Part shown: positions 12,523 through 24,149 of the stretch, piece after piece
Position numbering within the stretch: the stretch's first letter is position 1
Layout of the letters: each line of letters opens with the position of its first letter
NCBI GenBank assembly: GCA_051453625.1
Contig: JBOZIK010000001.1
Span: 90,377,034-90,441,033, forward strand
Source: Welwitschia mirabilis
Taxonomy: Eukaryota; Gnetophyta; Gnetopsida; Welwitschiales
Length of the DNA stretch: 64,000 nt
Direction: 5' to 3'
Notes under the pieces: generated by a model
Seen by the model: the letters and a program-made list of their open reading frames with translations, nothing else
What the model was told of the DNA's origin: nothing
Database searches by the model: none
Position numbers and translations under genes: made by a program

Positions 12523-13842
12523 TGTTAACATGTAAAAATTGACATTGTAATCAAGTTAAATGACTAAATTATCTTAATGAAAGTTATTAATATAATAGAT
12601 TTTATAATAAAAACATGTATTATATTGATTTCTATATTAATTTTAGACTTATCATTTTCTCATGGCATTTTTAGGTTAATTATCATAAATTTAAAGGACT
12701 TTGCAAAAGATGATGATTATTGAAGTTAAATGCTGACACTGCCATCTCGGACTAATGACACTACTAATTCTTTTAATAAAAATACCTTCAATTTCATGTT
12801 TTTGAATTGTTGTGAAAAATTGAATTAAATGTAGTTATGGGCTTGATCAAATTTTACATTAGAAGTAACTTGCATTCTTAGTAATACATGGTGGTGATGA
12901 TAATAAGACATGTAACATTACTAAGTAGTATGATGGTGGGGATACACAATGATGATAGTGGTTAGCAAGAGTAGCAGCATTCAAGAGTCAAGTATTAGCT
13001 ACATCATAAGAATCTATACCTAATGAATAGATGATAAGATGCCCTACCTAATGCCATCACTATATAATTGCTCATCTAGTACTACAAGCCAAATGTTTCT
13101 AACCATCCCCAATTCCCATGATCACTTGTAAAAGGGCCTTGAGTCCTTCATCATATCATCCTTTGTGTGGGGTAAAAATAGAATCATTGGAACGTCAACT
13201 TCAATGGCCTTATGAGCACCTCTTTGGGGAGTGAGCTTACTTTCAAGGATAGTCTGAGGAGTTATTTCTTCTTCCTTTATCTTTAATGTAATCTATCTAT
13301 TTTTGATTTAATTCTAAAGAGTGTTTTCTTTTGATTGTTATTTTTAATTAATTTTGTACTAGGAATGCTTAAGCAAACATGCATTATCAAGTTTTAATTG
13401 GGTTAATTAAGTGAATTTGTTAAGTTAATTAATCTAAGTCTTATTAATTTCATGGATCTATTGAATTTTAATGTTTATACTTTCATTTTTATTACTATAC
13501 TATGAAGGATTAGTGACTTTTAAATTCATCAATACTTAAATGGTGAATGAGATTATGTTATAATGATCCAAGACTTTACACTTAATGGTTTAAAGTTTGT
13601 TTTAGAGTAGTGCAAAAAATAGTCAAGTGAGGAATTGTAGAAGAATAAATCAGGTAAATACTTGGAGCTTACTTACTTTTCACTTTTCTAGATGAAGTTT
13701 TAAAATCAATTTCTCAACCTATTTTCTTTTTCCCTTTTCTTTTCGTTAATTTTTAACTTGTAAGTTTAGTTTCCAATTATTCCTATAGAATAATAATGCT
13801 AGGTTCTTATCTATTTTTAAATCTAATTCATGTACTAAAACA
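12523..13842 (+). repeat. 3' LTR of element H
   Basis: Starts TGTTAACATGTAAAAATTGACATT and ends AAATCTAATTCATGTACTAAAACA, the mirror image of the LTR of A. Internal landmarks match: the TGACACTGCCATCTCGGACTA region, the AAAAGGGCCTTGAG stretch after the TATA-like box, and CTTGTAAGTTTAG near the end. It is immediately followed by copia integrase sequence, so H inserted into the copia element J. Confidence 0.7.
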
Positions 13843-14320
13843 AAGATGTGGTTATTATACAGAAAGCAATGAAATAGCTAAAAGAAAAAGTGGTGTAATA
13901 CAAAAGATGACACACTACTTATTAATACAAAGCACATTGTCAAATTCATATTAGGGTGAGACTATTACTATGATAACATATCAACTCAACCATGTAGTTA
14001 CTTCATCAAACAAAGGTAAAACTCCATGTAAACTAATTTTTAACAAAGTTTCAAATTTATCACATTTGAAAATTTTTGGTTGCATTTGTTTATTACACAT
14101 AGCCAATTAGTTGATATCTAAACTTGATGCTAGAAGTAAGAAGTACATTTTTATTAGACATAATGTAAAATCTTATGGATATAGATGTTTTAAACCCATT
14201 AGTACAAAATGTTCCATTTTTAGGTATGTCAATTTTGATGAATAAAAATTTGATTTAGTATACTTCTCTCATAAAGAAGATAATGTTGGTGATCCATTTC
14301 TAACTTCTTACCCAACCCAT
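13843..14320 (+). pseudogene. Copia integrase C-terminal fragment (element J)
   Basis: Translation shows copia integrase landmarks in order: a GETITMITYQLN segment, KTPCKLIF (family GKTPYELW), SHLKIFGC, SKLDARSKKYIF and SYGYRCF. The catalytic DDE core is missing because H interrupts the gene just upstream. A TAG at 13952-13954 replaces the conserved Trp before GE. Broken and inactive. Confidence 0.8.
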
Positions 14321-14469
14321 CAAGAATTATCAAAGAACATCCACCTTCTCAAATGTTGGATATAAATTTTTAGAGAAAATTTATAAGAAATATGGGTACA
14401 TCTCACATAGCATAGTTAACCTTGATAAATGAACCAAAATCAGCTAATAAAGCTCTTCAATCTCCAATT

Positions 14470-15175
14470 TAGAGAGAATCAATGGAGAAGGAAGTGAATG
14501 CAATTAGAAAAAAATAACACATGAAAACTTGTGAATAGGCCAAAGGAAAAGTAGATCACTAATTCAAAATGGATATTCAAAATAAAAATGGATGAGAAAT
14601 GCATTATCATAGGTTACAAAGCAAGGTAGTTGTTAAAGATTACAACAAAAAGAAGCAAATCAATTATGAAGAAATTTTTGCACTAGTTGTCAAGTTTGAA
14701 AATATAAAACTCATGATTTCTTTAGAAGTTCATGAAGGTTATTTTTTGCATCAATGGAATGTAAACTTTGAATTTTTAAATGATAATCTAGAAGAATAAG
14801 TATACATTTTATAGCCTAAAGGTTTTATTGTTAAAGGCTAGGAAAACAAAGAATGCAAACTCTAAAAAATTCTTTATGACATTAAGGAAGCTCTAAGAGC
14901 TTAGTTTAGAAGAATTAATGATTACTTGATTAGAAAAGACTACAAGGCATATATTTTAGAGTCCACTTTATATTTTAAACACTCAAATGATCATTTTATT
15001 ATGGTATCTTTTTATATTAATGACATAGTATTCTTTGCTACATGTGAGAAAATGATTGAAAACTTTAAGATGGAGATGAAAATTGAATTTGAAATGAAAG
15101 ATCTTCATTTTCTTAAATATTTTTTTTGGAATTTAAGTTGATCAAATTAAATACTTCATGATTGTACACTAATTA
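14470..15175 (+). pseudogene. Copia reverse transcriptase remnant (element J)
   Basis: Follows the integrase, which is the Ty1/copia gene order. Recognisable segments: MEKEVNAI at the start, VVVKDYNKK...INYEEIFALVVK (family LVAKGY...DYDETFAPV), then FEFLNDNLEE (family AFLNGDLEE), then the YVDD region and FEMKDLHFLKYF. The catalytic YVDD motif reads YIND (about 15014-15025), so one catalytic Asp is lost. Stops at 14812-14814, 14839-14841 and 14902-14904 fall at family Gln, Gln and Trp positions. Dead copy. Confidence 0.88.
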
Positions 15176-15990
15176 AAGTTTACATAAGATAAGATGGAAA
15201 AATATAAACTACTTAAAACGAAACTAGCCAACACACCTCTACCTCAAAATTTCAAAATTAAAAAGAAAGATTCTTTAAGGAGGATCGATGCTTCTCTTTA
15301 TACTTTCTTGATAGGATCCTTGATATTTTCACATCATAAAAGATCTAATATTGAATTTGCAACATAATTTATGTCTATATATATGGCTAAACCAAGATAA
15401 AGCCATATTGTTACTTTAAAACATCTCTTGAGGTATGTACATGACACCCTTATACTTAGGCTTAAATTTGAAAAATAAGATGGAAATATTTATTTTTATT
15501 ATGATGATAATTAGGGTGCATATATTGAAGATAGAAAATACACTTCTAGTACTATTATATTTCATGAAAGAAAATCATTTTGTTAAGATTTAAAGAAACA
15601 AATATGTATGTATCTTTCATCCATTGAAGCTGAATACATCTCTATGGCTAACTATCTCTAACATATTTATAGATTTTAAAATTAATTGCACAATTGCAAG
15701 TAAAAGTAAAAACACCAATTGATATGTTTGTTGACATCATGCTAGCTATTTTACTTTCTCAAGAGCACACTTTTCACAAGAAGTCAAAGCACACTAGAAT
15801 TAAACACTATTTCATCAAAGATAAGGTAAAGGAGGGAGTAATCATGCTCAAACAAGTTTTAACAAATGAAAAAGTTGTTAACATGTTGATGAAGAAGCTA
15901 CTAATATGTAAAATAAAGCATCTCATCTTCAAATCAAACATGATTTTTGTATCTAAAGAATCTAATTTCCACAATTCCCAAAGGAGGGAC
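15176..15990 (+). pseudogene. Copia RNase H remnant (element J)
   Basis: Continues from RT. Segments include ASLYTFLIGSLIF (family YRSLVGSLLY), LRYVHDTL, EDRKYTSS, KKQ, LSSIEAEYIS and, in the last ORF (15694-15996), HTRIKHYFIKDKV and VVNMLMKKL (family KHIDIRYHFIRD and VADIFTKAL). Stops at 15512-15514 and 15584-15586 replace the Trp of 'DWAG' and 'SWSSKKQ'. The frame runs to the 3' LTR, as usual for copia pol. Confidence 0.87.
15980..15990 (+). promoter_or_regulatory. Polypurine tract of copia J
   Basis: AAAGGAGGGAC directly precedes TGTTAATG, the expected junction of the plus-strand primer tract with the 3' LTR. Confidence 0.75.
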
Positions 15991-16271
15991 TGTTAATGTA
16001 ATATCATATAATGTGTAGATATCATATGTTTTGTATCATGGTTATGTGTTACAACCATTATCTAGAAAGTTATTAGCTTAGGATACCTTATGTTAATAAA
16101 AATATTAGTGTGTTTTATAAGGGATTTATCCCATATGGATTAGAAAAGAGGAATAACCCCAAACCCCTCTATAAAGATCTTGATCAACGTAATGAAATTA
16201 TATTAGACTGATGCCTCTTAAAGAGAAGAATGAAATGTTAAAAAATTTCTACTAGATATTAGTTCTAGACA
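15991..16271 (+). repeat. 3' LTR of copia J
   Basis: Starts TGTTAATGTAATATC right after the polypurine tract. A length of about 280 bases ending CTAGACA fits the short LTRs of many plant copia elements. The end is a guess, because the 5' LTR is not in the window. AATACCCC-like and CTCTATAAAGATCTTG sequences inside (about 16170-16190) could be promoter elements. Confidence 0.55.
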
Positions 16272-17032
16272 TTGCTTGATGCTTTCGGTTTTATTTATAA
16301 TTCATTTTATGCCTAAAATATTATGATAAGCTCAAATTATTCATTATTCTTATTGCTTCATCTTGAATAGGTTTCATTCTCCATTTTAGATCATGTTTTA
16401 TTTAAATACTTTAATATTGAAAGATTAGAAAAATTAAATTGAGAAAAATCATGTAAGTGAGTTGAAATAGAATTATATTTCACTAAATAAGAAAGATTTC
16501 AAGTTGTATTAGAAAGATTTAACTAAAGATTAAAGACCTTTAAAGATTTGTGTAGAGATTTAATTATTTCAAGGTGTTATTATGTTATTTCATAAAAGGA
16601 GAAAAAGATTTATGTATTTGAACAAATATCTTAAAAGAATAATTATTTTAATGCTTTAAATTCACCTTTGAAGTGTCTTATTTAACATAAATATGATGAT
16701 AGATGATTTAGCCTTTAAATTTTGCCATTAAAGCTTCTTTTGCGTGTTTTTTGGAACTTGTTTTCAAAGTTACTTATAGGATAGATGTCTTTTAAAAGAT
16801 AAACATCTATAATCCGTGAAATATACATCTTTCAACCTTAAAGATGTCTTCACAAAACTTAAGTCTTTTAAGTCATTAAAAGAATAAACATCTCTTAAAA
16901 AGATAGACATCTACAATTTACAAAATAGATGTCTTCAAGTTTCAAAGATGTATTTATAACACACAAATTTAATTATAGAGAATGGAGCTTTTAAGATAGA
17001 TTTCTAACATATTAAAAACATATTATATCAAT
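16272..17032. other. Unassigned spacer rich in AGATGTCT/AGACATCT motifs
   Basis: No coding signal. Between about 16780 and 16960 the octamer AGATGTCT, its complement AGACATCT and one-base variants recur many times on both strands. The same motifs occur right of element C (24050-24100) and in element D. C therefore appears to have inserted into a D-related sequence. Confidence 0.5.
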
Positions 17033-18124
17033 TGTTGTGATGCATATTTCTACTTCTAATTACAATATTCTAAAGATTGAATTTAACCTACAACATCTAA
17101 AAAATTAATAATCTAATTGCACACAATACACATTTGTATAGTGGGAGAAACCCAAATATCATACAATTAGAGAAGACTTCTAAAAGAGAACATGAGAAAT
17201 TGATCTAGAAAGAGAAGAATGATATATTTTGAAATTTTTCTTTAAAGGAAATAAAATTAAACAATGCAAAGATAAAGATGGAATGTAACGCAATGGAATT
17301 AAATGAAATGCAATGTAATGAATGCAATTCTAATGTAATGAATTAATTAAACTTCCAACTTAATATCACTTAGATGGGTTCTTATGTCCTATTTAAATTA
17401 CAAATTCATGTTAATTAAATTGCAATTAAGATAAGATATACGGAAGAACAATAAAAAAATTAAATAGATTTTAATTCAATCAATACTTTTATTAATGAAA
17501 TTGAATTACATCCACTTACAACAACACCTCCTCAATGGAAGATTCATTTCATAACATCAAGATGGCTCTTCTTATTAATTGGATGGATCTTCTTGGCTCC
17601 AACAATATCCAATCATTATAAAAATGTAGATAACAAAGGATGATTTTTAATAGGACCTGAAATGGCCTATTTATAGATTGGGATAGGTCACTAAAGGGTG
17701 TGAAAGGAAAAGGTGTAAGTTATATTCATCCTTTCATAACAATTTAATTAACTTTATAAATTATTTTGGCCATCATCCCTCATGTCATTCTATGATAGAA
17801 AGGACGATATTCCATCTGCCAACTAAAGCTTAGCATGTGTTGAAAATGCTGACTATCATCCTAATTGTTGTCCCCATGACATAGAGGATGACCATACTGT
17901 TATCTTATCTATCATTCTCATGACATGGAGGATGATCAATATATTTCTTCACATTTCTTCAGTTCATCATTATTTAAAAATGGCTTCCTATGTTAGAAAT
18001 TACTGCATCTTTTGACATGTATGGAAGCTTTATATAATTTGCATAAATCATTGGAAAAACCTATTAATAAAACTAGAAAATTTACTCACAAGTATATTAA
18101 ATAGATCAATTTGGCATTACAACA
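17033..18124 (-). repeat. 3' LTR of element C
   Basis: Plus-strand start TGTTGTGATGCATATTTC and end GGCATTACAACA; both ends fit TG...CA with an extended inverted repeat TGTTGT/ACAACA. It aligns throughout with 22921-24025. Shared landmarks are ACACATTTGTATAGTGGGA, the ATGCAATTCTAAT region and TGGCCTATTTATAG (TATA-like on either strand, about 17664). Confidence 0.85.
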
Positions 18125-18142
18125 TTGACCCCCCACTTAGGA
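18125..18142 (-). promoter_or_regulatory. Polypurine tract of C
   Basis: On the minus strand the bases before the LTR read CCTAAGTGGGGGGTCAA, a strong G-run polypurine tract. It confirms the minus-strand orientation. Confidence 0.85.
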
Positions 18143-19336
18143 GTTATCAGTCCCCTAATAAAGTAACTTAATAATAAGTTACGAGCCAACTAATAAAAAG
18201 AAATTCAAAACATGTATATTATTTAGTTTAACATCATTGTAAGATTAAGTAGCAGATGATGTTATAGAAAGGGAGATTATTAAAGGAAAGAAAAGTATCA
18301 ATACTTATATGTGAAAGGATGGTCAAGGCAGGGTCAATGCAAAGGTCAATTTGATTTTCTATATAATAATCAAGTGATAAAAATTGTAATAAGTAGACTA
18401 GAAAATGACAACGTCCTAAAAATTATTTTGGAAGAGGTGAGAAAAATGACTTTGAGAAGACAAACCCTCAAACTAAGATAAGATAAAAAGAAAAATATAC
18501 AAGATAGAACATGAAGAAGATTAACCTTTTGCCTAAAATTCAAACTTGGCAAAATTTCTTGGTAAGGTTATAAAGTGGCTTAATATAAAAATGTATGATT
18601 CAATGTAAAACACTATAGAGTACCATTCAAAAGGGTAGTGATGATGATAATATCTAATGATTATATTTAGCAAGGTATCAAGTCATTTTTGGATTATGAT
18701 TCAATCACTCTTCAGCTATGACAAAGATAGTACTTTTATAAATATCATCCAATAATCAATATACTCATATGCTTATGAAGTTTATGCCTTAGAGTAATGG
18801 GAGTTTTAGTTAATGGGATTTTAAACAACACCATTCATCATGATGAGGGGAGTGCAACCACTACCAAGAGAATAAGGACCTATAACCCAAAGCTAAATTA
18901 TAGCTAACTAATCCTATAGTGGAGTTCCTGTAGCTATCATATCATACTGCCAAAGGTCCCTTCTAGGAAAATTTGCTCTAGTATGCTTGTGGTAGTACAT
19001 CATGGTATAATTGTAAAGGGTGATTCATTTTTCTTTTTCTTTTTTCCTTTATATTTCCCTCTTGCTTTTCATTTTTTTATTCTTTTTCATTAACTTAGAA
19101 TCCCACTTTTTAATAGCATTAATTAATTATTGGAATGATAAGGTAATTAAGTATATGGCTAAAAGTAAGAATCAGATTAACATAATTGATATTTTTCTAT
19201 AAATAATCAAGGAGAATGATTATAGATATTGGAATATCTTAAGATTGGCTGAATCCACATTTATCACATGAAAACCCAAAGTAAAGAATTACTTAATCAT
19301 GGTAACACCTATGAAAGTCAAACATAAATCAAGTTA
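18143..19336 (-). other. Interior of C, no product recognised
   Basis: AT-rich, with a 60-codon ORF at 18552-18370 that has no family features. It probably represents 3' untranslated or heavily decayed sequence of C. Confidence 0.45.
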
Positions 19337-19630
19337 NNNNNNNNNNNNNNNNNNNNNNNNNNNNNNNNNNNNNNNNNNNNNNNNNNNNNNNNNNNNNNNN
19401 NNNNNNNNNNNNNNNNNNNNNNNNNNNNNNNNNNNNNNNNNNNNNNNNNNNNNNNNNNNNNNNNNNNNNNNNNNNNNNNNNNNNNNNNNNNNNNNNNNNN
19501 NNNNNNNNNNNNNNNNNNNNNNNNNNNNNNNNNNNNNNNNNNNNNNNNNNNNNNNNNNNNNNNNNNNNNNNNNNNNNNNNNNNNNNNNNNNNNNNNNNNN
19601 NNNNNNNNNNNNNNNNNNNNNNNNNNNNNN
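19337..19630. other. Assembly gap (294 N)
   Basis: A run of N inside element C. Confidence 1.
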
Positions 19631-20079
19631 TAAATTAACTTGTGTCTATAAGTTTAGTAATTTTATCTTTGATTACCAACTTAATGATAGGATTAATTAA
19701 GGTTTTTTTTCTTGGGAAGGTTCAAGTTAAGAACTAATGATCAATGGATTATTAGAGTGTTATTTGAGAACATGTATTTCAAGCCCTTGGATAAGTATTT
19801 AAGTTAAAGATTATTTTCATTCCTCATAGTTGTAAAACACCCATCTTGATGTAAAAGACTTTCAAAGCATCTTACATGTTAGATATCATGATCAAGTATG
19901 AGTTCAAAGTCCTCATAAAAATCATTATTAGAAGAGTGGTTTAAAAGATTTGATTTGATGTTTTAAGGATTAAAGGAGTTTAAAGATTTAAAAATAATAG
20001 AAGATTCTTCCTCATCATTCAACAAGGTAGAGTTACATAATGAAATAAGTCTTTCTTTAAAAGATGATGTTAAACTAAC

Positions 20080-20500
20080 ATGGATGATCTAACTTTTTCT
20101 TCTATGTCTAATTCATCTTCCATCTCTTTCTCAATGGCATCGAATACTATGATACTAAACTTTTTGTTTTATATATGACATTCCATTATCCCAATGCGAG
20201 TATCAATGACACAATGAGTTGTTGCATAAAAGGCTCTTCCTAAAAGTAGAGGGTATCTACTATTATGTTTAACCTCAATGACGACCACATCTATAGGGTA
20301 GAAACTTTCTTAATTTGAATCGCTAAATCTTTGATTATTCCTATAGGTTTCTTAATTAATGCATCAGCCGATTCCAACACTATTTTGATAGGTTTAATTC
20401 TCCTTTATAATCCAAGATTTTTTTCCAAATGTATAAAGGCATAATATTGACACTTTCTCCTATGTATATTTGAGCTTTTTTTATTTTCTTTTTTCCTTCC
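20080..20500 (-). pseudogene. Gypsy protease remnant (element C)
   Basis: The minus strand reads IYIGESVNIMPLYIWKK, then after a broken stretch ESFYPIDVVVIEVKH, SRYPLLLGRAFYATTHCVID and KFSIIVFDAIEKE. These match the Athila/Tat aspartic protease layout (D(L/S)GA-SVN-MP...PLLLGRPFLAT). The catalytic DSG/DLGA position reads IGES, so the active Asp is gone. It follows gag in the same direction. Confidence 0.75.
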
Positions 20501-21199
20501 AAAATAACATCAATAGTGGCTACCCTTGGATCTTTAAAATTAGGACATTTTTGAGAAACTAAGTTGGAAAGAGATTGTGCAATGAATACTTTACTTGGTA
20601 TTATCCTCTTTTATTTTCTTTTTACTAAGTTATTCCAAATTTTGTTGTAGTTGAGGTTATCTTGAAGTATCTTCAAAAAGGATAGGTTGATAATAACATC
20701 ATTCATAATTACTTTTAAACACTCATCATAAGTTGGATTGTTGTTTAATATTTTTATAATGGAGTAGTATTCTCTATGGGATATTGGTTGTTGTTGGATT
20801 TAGGAAAGTTTAGTTGATCAAGAATTTCAATATCATCTTCTTGAGGTTTGTTCTTTTATTTATAGATAAAAGTTAAAGGTTCTTTATGAGGAGTAGTATT
20901 ATGTCCATTTCTGATCACTACTTTCCAATCTCTCTTTACATCATCTAGATTTGGAATAGTTTGAGTGACAAGTAATCCTTAAGATCTTTGATTTTCTAAC
21001 ATGTTTTGTCAAAGGAGTCAAATCAAATTTTCTAAGTTTTTGTTCTAATTTATAAGATTTCATTGGTGGAATCTTGTATCTTTTTGAGTTCCTCCATCAT
21101 TTCTCTCTAAAGACCATTTTTATTATAGTTGAAAAAATTGGGCTAAGAGTTATGACTTCTGTATTTGTTATTAAATAAAAGTTGGAAAGATGCTGAAGA

Positions 21200-22240
21200 C
21201 GCATTATTTCTTAGTGGATATTATTGGTTGCCTTCAAAGTTGTTTGGTCTTTGATTGAATGCATAAAGTTCATTAAATATTGCCTTTCTACAATTGGTAA
21301 AGCTAGATATTCCTTGGTAGAGTAATAGTTTTCATCACATATTTCACAATGGTTGAGTTGATTTAGTAATTTTTCATTAGTTAAAGCTTTTGTATAACTC
21401 TCTAATATACTATTAATATCACTAAGTAGGGTGTTAACCTTTGGTTGTTCTTCTTCATATTGCACTTTTTTCGAGTCTCTAAGCATTTCACCTACAATTC
21501 TAATGTCTTTACATGTAGTTTTAGACCAATTTTTAGTTATTTCTACAAGGTCTTCTACTAAGTTCCAAGCATTTCTAAGATTAAATTGAGTGAATATCCA
21601 CCACATGAAAAGTTTATCATTTGTTTAGTCTGACTCTTCAATCCACTATAGAAGTGATTAATAAGTTCTTATTTTTCAAACTCATTCACCTTGGATGACA
21701 TGGCAATCAAGAATCTCTCATCTGTTGAGGAATAATCTTCATGAGTGCATTGTTAAAAATATATTACTTCTTTTCTTCTTATTCTCATGACTGTCTCATT
21801 CATGAATTGTTTAATAAAGACTTCTTGTACTTGATTTCATAACTTAAGACTTCTATGTAGAATGGTTTTAAGTCAGGTTTTTACTTTTTGTTTTAAGGTA
21901 AATTGAAAGATTATTATGTAGGTCATATCTAAAATTTTATTTTTTCCATTTTATGAAGTAAGGATGAGTTGTTTAATGTCATCTATGTGTTGGAATGGGT
22001 CTTCATTAGGTTCTTCATACATCATCTCCAAGGGATAGATCAAATGGGTTTTGAAGTTTCCTCTTTTTGTTGGCTAACATATCCTTTAAAGTGAAATTTG
22101 AATTAGAGAATCCTGATATTTTGAGTAAAGATTTATTGGATTCCATAGAGGTAAGAGTATCAGGATGATTAGGCAAAAGAAGGGAGGAAAGACTTTTAGT
22201 AAAAATTAATTGGTTTTCAAAAAATTTCAAAGATTAGAAG
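21200..22240 (-). pseudogene. Gypsy gag remnant (element C)
   Basis: Minus-strand readings include EEPNEDPFQHIDDIKQLI near 22010-21960 (family GLPNEDPNQHL..F) and an open 131-codon stretch at 21606-21211 with LRNAWNLVEDLVEITKNWS (family AYELLEDMA..NYQW). After it comes CEICDENYYSTKEY, which may be a damaged CCHC knuckle. At least one frameshift lies between 22015 and 21960. Gag would package element RNA; this copy is broken. Confidence 0.7.
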
Positions 22241-22899
22241 TATGCGAACAAGAAATGGTAAATGCAGAGTAATCATCTTGCTCAATTAAAGAATTAAATT
22301 TTTATTTCTTGTCACGAGTTCTTGAATTAAAGTCCATCAAACCTTCTTTGATTTCTTCATCAAGGAAATGTTTTTCATGAGTGTATTTGCCTTCGCTACT
22401 ATTTATCATTACCCTATAAGATTAATTTATGTTAAACAACTTCTTTACATTCAAGTGGTATCAATCTCTAGGACCACTCAAATGTGCAAGGAGTAGAATA
22501 TACCAAATGAATATGGCAATCACTTAAATCCCATGAAGCGCAAAGTGTAAGACAAGTTTGTTGCAAATAATAAATAACATATAATCCCCATGATCACATA
22601 AACTATGAGGGGTAGACCTAATAATTTGCTTAAATTGAAATATGAATCCTTCAAATTAAAATTGCACTTTAAAGTAAAAAAAGGAAAATTGGAATAAGTA
22701 AAAATTACAATTTACAAGAAATAAAATTAAATTATACTCCAAATAGATAATCAAACAATTACTTATAGACTAAAAGGTAATCAAGCCATTGTAAGTAAAT
22801 CCAAGAGGATAAAATACAATACTACTTAGACATACAAATTGAAATGAGTTCAAAATACTTACTTGAGTAATGCCAATCTTTCTTTTTCTCTTGAAATCT

Positions 22900-22917
22900 T
22901 TCCTGGAGACGACACTA
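22900..22917 (-). promoter_or_regulatory. Primer-binding site of C
   Basis: The minus strand reads TAGTGTCGTCTCCAGGAA, 3 bases from the LTR. Most differences from TGGCGCCGTTGCCGGGGA are transitions, and the position is exact, so a tRNA-Asp-type primer is likely, though the match is weaker than in A. Confidence 0.6.
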
Positions 22918-22920
22918 AGA

Positions 22921-24025
22921 TGTTGTGATGCATATTTGTACTTCTAATTCCAATATTGTAAAGATCGAATTTAACTTGCAACATGTAAAAAGCTAATAAT
23001 CTAATTGCATACAATACACATTTGTATAGTGGGATCAATCCAAACATCATACACTTAGAGAAGACTTATAAAAGAGAATATGAAAAATTTCTTTAGAAAG
23101 AGAAGAATGATATATTTTAAAATTTTGCTTTAAAGGAAATAAAATTAAACAATGTGAAGATGAAGATGGAATGCAGTGCACTAGAATGAAATAAAATGTA
23201 ATGTAATGAATGCAATTCTAATATAATGAATCAATTAAACTTCCAATTTACCATCACTTAGATTGGTCCCTATAACCTATTTCAATTACAAATTCATATC
23301 ACTTAAATTGCAACTAAGATAAGCTATAAGAAAGAATAATAAAACATTTGAAAAGATTTCAATTCAAACAATACTTTTATTAATGAAATTGAATTACATC
23401 TACTTACGACAACAACTCCTCAATGAAAGATTCACTACCTAACACCAAGGTGATCCTTCTTACAAGTAGAATGGATCCCCTTACCTTTAACAATCTCCAA
23501 TCATCACAAGAATGCAGACAACAAAGGATGATTTTGAATAGGATTTAAAAGGGCCTATTTATAGGTTGGATAGGTTGCTAAAGGGTGTGAAACAAAGAGG
23601 TATAAGTTAGATCCATCCTTTCATAACAATTTAATTAACTTTATAAATTATTTTGACCATCATCCCTCATTTCGTCCCCATGATGTAGAGGATGATACTC
23701 CATCTGCCAACTAAAGATTAGCACATGTCAAAACTATTAACTATCATTCCTTTCATCATTTCCTCGACATATAGGACAACCATACTTTTCTAACTGTTGT
23801 CTCCTCTATCATCCCCACAACATGGAGGACTACCAATATATCTTTATCGCATTACTCTAGTTCATAATTATCCAAAAATGGCTTCTTATGTTGGAAATTA
23901 TTGGATTTTTTGGCCTATATGGAAGCTTTGTATAATTTGTATAAATTCCTTAAAAAACACTAGTCAATGAGACATAAAAATATACTCCACAAGTGTATTA
24001 AATAGGTCAAGTTGGCATCACAACA
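22921..24025 (-). repeat. 5' LTR of element C
   Basis: Starts TGTTGTGATGCATATTTGTAC and ends TTGGCATCACAACA. Partner of 17033-18124. Substitutions and small indels are scattered along the whole length, so insertion is not recent. Confidence 0.85.
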
Positions 24026-24149
24026 ATTAACTAGCTAAATTTAAGAAAGACATCTAATAGATCAATTCAGTAGTAAAGATGTATTTTGCTTAAATTAACT
24101 AAAATCAAGTATGCTCACTAGACTTTTGCTAATAAGATCCCTCTCCAAA

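Larger units (their letters stand above)
17033..24025 (-). mobile_element. Element C, gypsy-type LTR retrotransposon lacking RT
   Basis: Paired LTRs (17033-18124 and 22921-24025) enclose a 4.8 kb interior, read on the minus strand. In that direction it has LTR, primer site, gag, protease, a stretch with no recognisable product, an unusually clean polypurine tract and the second LTR. After protease only about 2 kb remain, with 294 N in it, too little for RT, RNase H and integrase. It is probably a non-autonomous or internally deleted Athila/Tat-type copy. No convincing target duplication was found. Confidence 0.75.

Noticed and set aside
17028-24030. Target duplication of element C
   Set aside because: Flanks TCAAT and ATTAA do not match well enough to claim.
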